A DNA stretch of 64,000 nucleotides from Acetobacter okinawensis JCM 25146 (GTDB lineage: Bacteria > Pseudomonadota > Alphaproteobacteria > Acetobacterales > Acetobacteraceae), in the NCBI RefSeq assembly GCF_000613865.1, contig NZ_BAJU01000003.1, positions 107,962 through 171,961 of the forward strand, read 5' to 3'. Positions 56,876-64,000 of this stretch are shown here, piece by piece (the stretch's first letter is position 1; every line of letters begins with the position of its first letter). The position numbers and the translations under genes were made by a program. The notes beneath the pieces are model-generated. The model worked only from the letters and a program-made list of their open reading frames with translations, was not told where the DNA came from and searched no databases.

Positions 56876-58265
56876 ATGGGATATCGTCACACACTGGGTG
56901 GGGAAAGCTACCATTTCCGGGATATTAAGGCCCTCCTTGCCATTGCCTCTTCTTTACGTTCGGGCGACCAGCTTGCAGGGCTGGCGGCCCAGTCTGATGC
57001 GCAAAGAATGGCTGCCCGTTATGCGCTGGCCGATGTGCCGCTACGCAGTTTTGTTGAGACTGCCCTTGTTCCCTATGAGGAAGACGAAGTCACACGCCTG
57101 ATCGTGGACACACACGACCATACAGCTTTTGCACCTATAGCGCATATGACTGTCGGAGAGTTCCGTGACTGGCTGCTCTCGCATGAGGCTGACGCATCAA
57201 GCCTTGCCCGGATTGCCCCGGGCATTACGCCAGAAATGGCTGCGGCCGTAAGCAAGCTTATGCGTAATCAGGATTTGATGAGCGTTGCGCGCAAGGTTCG
57301 GGTTGTGACCAGATTCCGTAATACCATTGGTTTGTCTGGCTGTTTGTCTTCACGCCTGCAACCCAATCATCCGACCGATGACCTTAAAGGCATTGCGGCC
57401 TCCACACTGGATGGTCTGCTTTATGGCATGGGGGATGCGGTTATTGGCATCAATCCGGCAACGGATAGCGTGGCCAATGGTCTGGCTTTGTTGGACATGC
57501 TCGATCATGCCCGACAGCTTTACGATATTCCAACCCAGACCTGCGTGCTCACACATGTAACCAACACGCTTGAGATCATGAACTGCGGAGGCGCGGTTGA
57601 CCTTGTCTTCCAGTCCGTTGCCGGCACGCAAAAGGCGAATGAGGGCTTTGGCGTCAACCTCGCCATACTGCGCGAGGCACATGAGGCCGCTCTGGCTCTG
57701 GGGCGTGGCACAATCGGGGCAGAACGTCATGTATTTTGAAACGGGGCAGGGGGCCGCACTGTCCGCCGGTGCGCACCATGGTATTGACCAGCAGACGGTG
57801 GAGGCGCGGGCCTACGCTGTTGCGCGGGCCTTTGATCCCCTGTTGGTCAACACTGTGGTGGGCTTTATTGGCCCTGAATATCTGTATGACGGCAAGCAGG
57901 TGATCCGCGCGGGGTTGGAGGATCACTTTTGCGCCAAGCTCATGGGTGTGCCCATGGGGTGTGACGCCTGCTACACCAACCATGCCGAAGTCGATCAGGA
58001 TGACATGGACAACCTGATGACACTGCTGGGTGTTGCGGGCATTACCTTCCTGATCGGTGTGCCGGGTGCGGATGACATCATGCTCAATTATCAGAGCCTG
58101 TCATTCCACGATATTCTAACCCTGCGTCACGCGTTGGGTGCAAAGCCTGCTCCCGAATTTGCGGCATGGCTGGAGCGTATGGGGCTATATGACCCGCATG
58201 CCAACCAGATGCGCCCGCTCGAACTGGGGCAGACGCCATTGGCAAAGCTGGTGTCCGCAGCATGA
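56876..58265 (+). pseudogene. eutB: ethanolamine ammonia-lyase large subunit EutB, frameshifted
   Basis: The first frame reads YHFRDIKALLAIASSLRSGD, GCLSSRLQPNHPTDDLKGIA and VLTHVTNTLEIMNCGGA, then ends wrongly at 57739. The next frame continues NVMYFETGQGAALSAGAHHG, NTVVGFIGPEYLYDGKQ and GCDACYTNHAEVDQDDMDNL to 58265. Removing one G from the GGGG at 57716-57719 gives GTIGQNVMYFETG and about 462 residues, the size of EutB. The enzyme splits ethanolamine into acetaldehyde and ammonia with adenosylcobalamin. GGGAGG precedes ATG 56876. It overlaps eutC by four bases. Confidence 0.88.
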
Positions 58266-59059
58266 CAGAGCATGGCAAACCTGTTGTTCCTCCCCGCCTA
58301 CTGGTGGATGAGTGGCACCCTTTGCGAGCGCTCACTCGTGCGCGTATTGGGCTGGGTCGCAGTGGCAATGCGCAGTGCACAACCGATGTTCTGGCTTTTC
58401 AGGCAGCACATGCACAGGCGCGGGATGCGGTGCATACCCCACTGAATGTGCAGGATATGGAGCGGCAGTTGCACGGCGCGGAGTGCCTGCATGTGCACAG
58501 CCGCGCCGCAGACAGAGCCACATATCTACGCCGCCCGGATCTGGGGCGCAGGCTTGGTGAGCAGTCTTTGCACCAGTTGCGCAAAGGCGAGTGGGACGTT
58601 GTGTTCGTGGCAGCAGATGGCCTTTCCTCCATTGCCACGCAGACAAACGCCGTTTCGTTTTTTATGGCCATGCAACCCCTTCTGCCGGGCTGGTGCATTG
58701 CACCTTTGGTCATAGCCATGCAAAGCCGCGTCGCTCTGGGGGATGAAATTGCTCAGGCCATGGGGGCCAGAATGGTCGTGATGATGATTGGCGAACGACC
58801 GGGCCTGAGTGTTGCAGACAGTCTGGGTATTTACCTGACATACGCGCCGTATGTCGGCTGCCCTGATTCCCTAAGGAACTGTCTGTCCAATATTCATGCG
58901 CACGGCATGACGATACCTGCCGGAGCCGCCAAACTGGCGTGGCTGATGCATGAGGCAAACCGGCTTGGGCTTACAGGTGTCGGTCTTAAAGATGCTGCAC
59001 CAGACAAGGTGTTAGGCAAATACACACCATCTTTACATGATAAGGACACAGACGCATGA
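58262..59059 (+). CDS. eutC: ethanolamine ammonia-lyase small subunit EutC
   Basis: The 265-residue subunit has the EutC core RARIGLGRSGNAQCTTDVLA, FQAAHAQARDAVHTPL, DLGRRLGEQSLHQL, DVVFVAADGLSS and VVMMIGERPGLSVADSLGIY. It forms part of the cobalamin site with EutB. The start overlaps eutB (ATGA) and the end overlaps the permease (ATGA), so all three are translationally coupled. Confidence 0.93.
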   Translation: MTEHGKPVVPPRLLVDEWHPLRALTRARIGLGRSGNAQCTTDVLAFQAAHAQARDAVHTPLNVQDMERQLHGAECLHVHSRAADRATYLRRPDLGRRLGEQSLHQLRKGEWDVVFVAADGLSSIATQTNAVSFFMAMQPLLPGWCIAPLVIAMQSRVALGDEIAQAMGARMVVMMIGERPGLSVADSLGIYLTYAPYVGCPDSLRNCLSNIHAHGMTIPAGAAKLAWLMHEANRLGLTGVGLKDAAPDKVLGKYTPSLHDKDTDA

Positions 59060-60396
59060 GTGAGAGCAGCGGGACCAAGCTCAGCCAGTCTCTCGGTGCC
59101 TTCCATTTGTGGGGGATTGCCGTCGGGCTTGTCATTTCGGGCGAGTATTTTGGCTGGAGCTATGGGTGGGGAACTGCCGGAACGCTTGGTTTTTTGGTCG
59201 CCACTGTTTTTGTGGCGCTGATGTACACAGCGTTTATCTTCAGTTTTACGGAGCTGACGTGTTCTATCCCCCATGCGGGTGGGCCTTTTGCCTATAGCTT
59301 CCGTGCTCTTGGGCGCTGGGGTGGGCTTGTTGCCGGTCTGGCCACGCTGATTGAGTTTATTTTTGCACCTCCCGCTATTGCGCTTGCCATTGGTGCTTAT
59401 CTGAACGTGCAGTTTCCTGCTCTATCGCCCAAGGTCGCGGCTTTGGGGGCGTATCTGGTGTTCATGACACTCAATATTGTTGGCGTGCATATTGCTGCAA
59501 CATTTGAGTTGTTCATTACCATTGCTGCCATTGTTGAACTTCTGGTGTTCATGGGTGTGGTGGCTCCCGCCTTTTCGTGGGATCATTTTTTGGCCGATGG
59601 CTGGGGTGCGACACCACATTTTGGCTGGCAGGCGCTTGGCGGTATTCTGGCGGCAATGCCTTTTGCCATCTGGTTTTTTCTTGCGGTGGAAGGCGTTGCC
59701 ATGGCCGCGGAAGAAGCGCGTGAACCACGGCGCTCCATTCCCATTGCCTATATTGCCGGTATTCTTACCCTTGTCTCTCTTGCTTTTGGCGTCATGCTTT
59801 TTGCCGGTGGCGTTGGGGACTGGCATACCCTGTCCAACCTGAACGACCCGCTGCCTCAGGCTATGAAGCAGGTTGTGGGGGCTCATAGTGGTTGGCTGCA
59901 TATGCTTGTCTGGCTTGGACTGTTTGGGCTGGTTGCATCTCTGCACGGTATTATCATGGGTTATGCACGCCAGATGTTTGCTCTGGCACGCGCTGGTTTT
60001 TTGCCGGGAGTGCTGGGGCGTCTGCATCCACGGTTTAAAACGCCGTATGTGGCTACTCTGGCTGGTGGAGCCATTGGTATTGCCGCCATCTTCTCGGACG
60101 ACCTGGTAAGCATTCAGGGGCAGTCCCTAACCGCAACACTGGTCACCATGTCCGTTTTTGGTGCTCTCACCATGTATATGCTGAGCATGATCAGCCTGTT
60201 CCGTTTGCGTCGGACAGAGCCTGCACTGGAACGGAGCTATAAGGCTCCACTGTATCCCGTGCTGCCCGGCTTTGCTCTTGGTGCAGCCATGATCGCTCTT
60301 GCGGTTGTTATTTATTATAACATCGAAATATTCATCATCTATTCCTCAATAATGCTGGTATGTTCGGTTTTTTTTATGAGCAGGTTCAAAAAATAA
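59056..60396 (+). CDS. eat: ethanolamine permease (APC superfamily)
   Basis: This 446-residue protein has about twelve membrane helices and the amino acid/polyamine/organocation family pattern: FHLWGIAVGLVISGEYFGWS at the start, GGPFAYSFRALGRWGGLVAG, WFFLAVEGVAMAAEEAREPR and YARQMFALARAGFLPGVLGR. Coupling with eutBC supports ethanolamine as substrate. It acts in the inner membrane. Confidence 0.88.
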   Translation: MSESSGTKLSQSLGAFHLWGIAVGLVISGEYFGWSYGWGTAGTLGFLVATVFVALMYTAFIFSFTELTCSIPHAGGPFAYSFRALGRWGGLVAGLATLIEFIFAPPAIALAIGAYLNVQFPALSPKVAALGAYLVFMTLNIVGVHIAATFELFITIAAIVELLVFMGVVAPAFSWDHFLADGWGATPHFGWQALGGILAAMPFAIWFFLAVEGVAMAAEEAREPRRSIPIAYIAGILTLVSLAFGVMLFAGGVGDWHTLSNLNDPLPQAMKQVVGAHSGWLHMLVWLGLFGLVASLHGIIMGYARQMFALARAGFLPGVLGRLHPRFKTPYVATLAGGAIGIAAIFSDDLVSIQGQSLTATLVTMSVFGALTMYMLSMISLFRLRRTEPALERSYKAPLYPVLPGFALGAAMIALAVVIYYNIEIFIIYSSIMLVCSVFFMSRFKK

Positions 60397-60447
60397 TAAA
60401 TTTTTATATTGGCTGTTATTTTTTTGTCCCCGCTATGGATTGATGTG

Positions 60448-61935
60448 ATGCGCAAAAACTTTGTTCATGACTTTGGTTTCCTTCTGGCTGCATGTGTTTC
60501 TTCTAGCGCGTTGCTTTCCTCTTTTGCGCATGCAGCAGAAGCCTCTTCTGTGTCTCTTACCTCGGCTCAGATTGTGAATGCTCCCATGAGCGCCCCCCCA
60601 GAGGCGGAAAAAGCGGCCGGCACGCCATCTGATGGGGAGGAAGTCCCTGCGGCTGTGAATAATGAAGATGATGCGATGAAACCCACAGTGGGTAACCTGT
60701 TTCATCCCAAGGCAGGGCAGGTGCCAACTTATTGGCAGGGGTTGGAAGCCCATGTGTCGGTGGAAGCTGGCGTAACAGGCAACCCATGGACGCGTTCTGG
60801 TCGCAATTTTGCCCAGTACTATACAGACCGGGCCAATACGGCCACGCTGAACCAGATCATGGGGTCAATCTCCCACCCCGTTACGGCGGTAGGCAAAGGT
60901 TATGGGCTGGGGTTCGTGTTTGAGGCCATGTATGGCTCAGATGGTCGCTTTGATCCTACAATTGGCATGGGCTCAGGGTCATTGCACGGGTTGTACCAGT
61001 GGGTTCCGACACAGGCACATATTGATGCGCACCTACCATGGATTTTCAAACGCGGGATCGATGTGCAGATCGGGCAGATGTACGGGATTATGGGGGCGGA
61101 AGGGACGCCTGCGCAGGCCCGTCCGTTCTATACCTTCAATTATGCCTCAGATTACATTGTTCCGTTTGAGACAGTCGGCATTCTTGCCACCATGCATCTG
61201 ACCCGCCACATGGACTGGATTTTGGGTATAGATGCTGGGAACTCCACAACTTTTGGTGCATCAGGCAACAACAACAAGCCCAAGGGGTACTTTGGGTTTG
61301 CATGGAACAAGCTGCTGGACGGTAAGCTTGATGTGCACGCAATCGGTCATTTTGGCCCGCAAGGGAACAACGGTTCCAGCATTACGTCTGCCGAGGGCTG
61401 GGTCAGTTCAGGCCTTGGTAAGGCCGCCAATCACCTGATGCAGTACAATGGTGACATCATGGCGACCTATCATGTGAATGATAAAATGACGGTTTCCGTT
61501 AATGGGACCTATCTGCATGATGACGGTCTGCGGGATGATGCCTATGGGGTTAGCACCTATTTTTCATATGCATTCCACCCGTGGTTAACGCTGAATGCCC
61601 GTGGCGAAATTTTTCGTGACAATACGGGCGGGATAATTGCCGAATATTCGAGCTTCAACTCCTTCACGCAGGCAATCAGCAACACGCCGTACCCTTATTA
61701 CGTAGCGCCCCCGACAACATATGGTGAACTCACGGTGGGGGTCACTTACAAGCCAGAATTCATTAACAAAAAGCTTGCTCTGGGAGGCTTTATTATTCGC
61801 CCGGAAGTGCGACTGGACAAATCCCTCAACGGGACTCATCCGTTCAATCAGGCAGGAACCGTTGATAACCCGGTCGTCAACAATGGAACAAACAATATGT
61901 TCTGGTTTAGTTGTGACGCGACATGGGCGTTCTGA
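60448..61935 (+). CDS. carbohydrate-selective porin, OprB family
   Basis: The 495-residue outer-membrane protein has a signal peptide (MRKNFVHDFGFLLAACVSSS, ending near SFAHAAE), a proline- and glutamate-rich spacer to about residue 80, then an OprB barrel (YWQGLEAHVSVEAGVTGNPW, DVQIGQMYGIMGAEGTPAQA, DWILGIDAGNSTTFGA) ending in an aromatic residue (DATWAF). OprB porins admit sugars in acetic acid bacteria and pseudomonads. I start at ATG 60448 rather than TTG 60409. It lies 51 bp after the permease, so co-transcription with eut genes is possible. Confidence 0.87.
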   Translation: MRKNFVHDFGFLLAACVSSSALLSSFAHAAEASSVSLTSAQIVNAPMSAPPEAEKAAGTPSDGEEVPAAVNNEDDAMKPTVGNLFHPKAGQVPTYWQGLEAHVSVEAGVTGNPWTRSGRNFAQYYTDRANTATLNQIMGSISHPVTAVGKGYGLGFVFEAMYGSDGRFDPTIGMGSGSLHGLYQWVPTQAHIDAHLPWIFKRGIDVQIGQMYGIMGAEGTPAQARPFYTFNYASDYIVPFETVGILATMHLTRHMDWILGIDAGNSTTFGASGNNNKPKGYFGFAWNKLLDGKLDVHAIGHFGPQGNNGSSITSAEGWVSSGLGKAANHLMQYNGDIMATYHVNDKMTVSVNGTYLHDDGLRDDAYGVSTYFSYAFHPWLTLNARGEIFRDNTGGIIAEYSSFNSFTQAISNTPYPYYVAPPTTYGELTVGVTYKPEFINKKLALGGFIIRPEVRLDKSLNGTHPFNQAGTVDNPVVNNGTNNMFWFSCDATWAF

Positions 61936-61963
61936 AGCCTGAATTCTAAGCGGATTATATAAT

Positions 61964-61999
61964 AAAAAAGGCCTGCGGGAATGTCCGCAGGCCTTTTTT
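61964..61999 (+). terminator. rho-independent terminator after OprB
   Basis: GGCCTGCGG (61970-61978) pairs with CCGCAGGCC (61985-61993) over a six-base loop, flanked by AAAAAA and TTTTTT. The symmetric A and T runs let it work in both directions, for the porin and for the minus-strand gene at 62042. Confidence 0.9.
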
Positions 62000-62041
62000 G
62001 TCAGCAGGTTGAGAGGGCAGTTCTCTGTGCAGCCATACTGC

Positions 62042-62533
62042 TCAGAATGCATCAAGCTTGAAATACAGGCGTGAAATCTGGCCCGAAAGGTGTACACCCT
62101 TGGCATGGCCAGAGAATGAGATATCGACCCCTTTGGCATTTTCCATAACGATGCCTGCGGGGCCAGCCCCGGCTGCTATATCGCCGCCGACCGTCCAGTA
62201 TGTGCCTTCAAAATCCACCAGTCGGGACAGGTTTGTCACGCAGGCAGTGCCCGTAAGTTTTGCTCCACCAAGGGCAAGTGCCCCGCCACCCTTGACAGAA
62301 ATAGGGTAACGCTGGCCACCATATGTTAGTGTGCCGTGGCCCCACATATAGCCGATGGCGGCACCAACTTCATGCATGGAAATTTCAATCTGCCCATCAG
62401 ACGCGGTATCGCACGCTGTTTTGGCCATGGCCTGACCGGCTAAAGCCGAGGCCATGATAAGGGATACAAGACCGGTGCGAAAAAAGGACATGAACAGAAC
62501 TGCCAGACGTCTGGAAAGTGAAGAAAATGACAT
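62042..62533 (-). CDS. exported envelope protein, EipA/DUF1134-like
   Basis: The roughly 163-residue product has an export signal (MSFFRTGLVSLIMASALAGQ, cleaved after AMA). It is followed by a small beta-rich, glycine-rich domain: GAAIGYMWGHGTLTYGGQRY, LTGTACVTNLSRLVDFEG, GDIAAGAGPAGIVMENAKGV and HLSGQISRLYFKL. The pattern resembles EipA/DUF1134 envelope-integrity proteins of alphaproteobacteria, but only by eye. ATG 62491 (second methionine) is an equally good start. No ribosome site is clear. Confidence 0.5.
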   Translation of the reverse strand: MSFSSLSRRLAVLFMSFFRTGLVSLIMASALAGQAMAKTACDTASDGQIEISMHEVGAAIGYMWGHGTLTYGGQRYPISVKGGGALALGGAKLTGTACVTNLSRLVDFEGTYWTVGGDIAAGAGPAGIVMENAKGVDISFSGHAKGVHLSGQISRLYFKLDAF

Positions 62534-62714
62534 GTCATGGAAAGCGCAAAAGGGCAATGCCGAAACTTTGTGACAAACCCCGATTTTAACGGCAGCATGA
62601 GTGTGGCCGATCAGTGGCTTTGGCCACATTTTTTGACGATCTGATCAGTCTTTCCTATTAGGGGCGTCTTTAGTCACAAAAGTTTCAAACCAAAGTGGGA
62701 GAGGAATCACGCTG

Positions 62715-63971
62715 ATGGCCAGTGCCACGCAGTTCGGAAATACCAGACGGCGGACATACGCCATCCTTGTTGCTCTCGTTTTGGGCGTTGTGTGCGGGCT
62801 GTCTGTGCATGTCTGGGCGCCAGCCTATATTGGCATGGCGGAACAGAGCGCCACCTTGCTGACAGGGCTGTTCCTCCGGCTGATTCGAATGGTCATAGCA
62901 CCCCTTGTGTTTGCCACTCTGGTCAGCGGCATTGGCAAGCTGGGGGATGACACACTTGTGCTGCGTGTCGGCGGTAAAGTCATTCTCTGGTTTTTGGGTA
63001 TGTCCTTTATCTCCCTGACCATTGGTCTGCTTGCGGCAAATATCTTGCAGCCGGGTGCCGGTTTTTCTGCCCCGCTGCCTGCGGATATTGCTTCTCTGCG
63101 CCATTCTTTTCAGCCGGTTGACTTTGTTCTGCATATTGTGCCCACAAGCATTCTTGATGCGATGTCGCGGAATGACATTCTTCAGATTGTCGTGTTCTCG
63201 GTTCTGTTCGGGGTTTCTCTGCCAGCGGCGGGCAAAGCAGGTAAAACCATGCTCGCCTGGGCGGAAGAGCTTGCAAGCATCATGCTGCGTATGACTGATA
63301 TGGTCATGATGCTAGCACCCATAGCGGTTTTTGGGTCCATCATGGGGAGTCTGGCCCATAGCGGCCCTGAAATGATGATGCATTTCGGGCGCTTTCTCTT
63401 CCAGTTCTATGGCACAATCATGTGTCTATGGGCTGTTCTGACCTTCATTGCTTTTTGCGTCATTGGTCCCAGAATCAAAGAACTGATCAAGGAACTGGTC
63501 CAGCCTGTTATTCTCGGTTTTGCTACGGCAAGTAGTGAATCAGTCTACCCACTCCTGCTGGAACGGCTGGAAAATTTTGGGGTGCCGTCCCGGATCGCGG
63601 GGTTTGTGCTGCCTTTGGGGTATAGCTTTAACCTTGATGGCTCCATTCTGTTCCAGTCTTTTGGGGCCATGTTTATCGCTCAGGCATATGGCATTCATCT
63701 ACCATGGACGCAGCAGGCTCTTATGGTGCTGGTCATGATGCTGAGCAGTAAAGGGATAGCGGGCGTGCCGCGTGCTTCTTTGGTCACGCTTGTTGCCGTT
63801 CTTCCCCAGTTTGGTCTTCCTGAGGCAGGCATCGCACTTATTCTTGGTATTGATCATTTTCTGGATATGCTGCGCACCGCCACAAATGTTCTGGGCAACG
63901 GTTACGCGGCGGCTGTATCCGCTAAATGGGAGGGCGTTCTCTCCGAAGGGCCAACAGAAGACATGCTGTGA
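62715..63971 (+). CDS. dicarboxylate/amino acid:cation symporter (DAACS family)
   Basis: The 418-residue protein has the glutamate-transporter fold: about eight helices plus two re-entrant hairpins. FATASSESVYPLLLERLENF is the serine-rich hairpin 1 motif and LPLGYSFNLDGSILFQSFGA the NMDGT-like motif. RLIRMVIAPLVFATLVSGIG is the typical helix 3 region. It takes up C4-dicarboxylates or glutamate/aspartate with protons or sodium. The serine-rich SSESVYP pattern suits either substrate class, so I give no symbol. GAGAGGA precedes the ATG. Confidence 0.88.
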   Translation: MASATQFGNTRRRTYAILVALVLGVVCGLSVHVWAPAYIGMAEQSATLLTGLFLRLIRMVIAPLVFATLVSGIGKLGDDTLVLRVGGKVILWFLGMSFISLTIGLLAANILQPGAGFSAPLPADIASLRHSFQPVDFVLHIVPTSILDAMSRNDILQIVVFSVLFGVSLPAAGKAGKTMLAWAEELASIMLRMTDMVMMLAPIAVFGSIMGSLAHSGPEMMMHFGRFLFQFYGTIMCLWAVLTFIAFCVIGPRIKELIKELVQPVILGFATASSESVYPLLLERLENFGVPSRIAGFVLPLGYSFNLDGSILFQSFGAMFIAQAYGIHLPWTQQALMVLVMMLSSKGIAGVPRASLVTLVAVLPQFGLPEAGIALILGIDHFLDMLRTATNVLGNGYAAAVSAKWEGVLSEGPTEDML

Positions 63972-64000
63972 GGGTGTTCCGCAACCTTATGAGCTTACGA

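Noticed and set aside
60306..60322. TGTTAT-n5-ATAACA dyad resembling a Zur site
   Set aside because: It lies inside the coding sequence of the ethanolamine permease (codons for a Tyr/Ile-rich helix), has the wrong spacing, and is not near a start.
1..64000. tRNA, rRNA, CRISPR arrays, insertion sequences, phage or toxin-antitoxin genes
   Set aside because: No T-loop motifs with matching stems, no repeat-spacer arrays, and no transposase, integrase or toxin-like frames were seen on either strand.

Overview
The window looks like chromosomal DNA of an acetic acid bacterium (Acetobacteraceae, Acetobacter-like). It is moderately GC-rich, carries an alphaproteobacterial general stress response module (PhyR, NepR, EcfG-type sigma factors, HisKA_2 kinase), and combines glp, cyd, OprB, a TonB receptor and an oxygen-dependent cobalamin cluster. 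This assignment comes from gene content alone; I cannot name a species. I see no rRNA, tRNA, CRISPR array, insertion sequence or phage module.

Layout. 1-10.7 kb: EamA transporter, frameshifted DapA-family gene, S46 dipeptidyl-peptidase, DUF1826 gene with Zur-like boxes, LysR regulator, arginase-family enzyme, AraC regulator and siderophore receptor. 10.7-16 kb: acid phosphatase, carbon-nitrogen hydrolase, MFS transporter, diguanylate cyclase, YceI. 16-22 kb: peptide-type ABC transporter (F, D, B, C, no binding protein) behind an Uup ATPase. 22-26.2 kb: phyR facing two EcfG-like sigma genes, nepR and a membrane kinase. 26.3-32.1 kb: cydDC, an OmpA-like lipoprotein, recQ. 32.1-37 kb: glpR-glpD-glpF-glpK with a palindromic operator, closed by a long terminator. 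37-43.2 kb: copper-chaperone-like protein, nrdR-nusB-thiL, a GNAT-fold protein divergent from an SDR, a 51-residue Cys/His protein, a GT4 glycosyltransferase. 43.5-46.1 kb: succinate-semialdehyde-type dehydrogenase and divergent AraC regulator. 46.1-55.5 kb: cobalamin cluster cysG, cobGHIJ, cobK, cobLEM, cbiD. 55.6-60.4 kb: AraC regulator, eutBC, ethanolamine permease. 60.4-64 kb: OprB porin, envelope protein, DAACS symporter.

How the genes work together. The cob cluster makes the corrin ring, and the adjacent eutBC operon encodes an adenosylcobalamin-dependent enzyme, so cofactor supply and use lie side by side. The glp genes are a complete glycerol uptake and oxidation unit. CydDC supports assembly of the bd oxidase. 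The stress cluster has the partner-switching parts phyR-nepR-ecfG plus a candidate input kinase.

The most striking property is damage. Eleven otherwise well-conserved genes are each broken by one or two single-base frameshifts, twelve in all: dapA-like, diguanylate cyclase, dppD, dppC, uup, stress kinase, cydC (two), aldehyde dehydrogenase, cysG, cbiD and eutB. Eleven fit a one-base contraction or expansion of a short homopolymer; one cydC site could not be pinned down. The simplest reading is uncorrected sequencing error, but homopolymer switching cannot be excluded, especially at the G7 tract in the kinase. No clearly new defence or mobile system was found.
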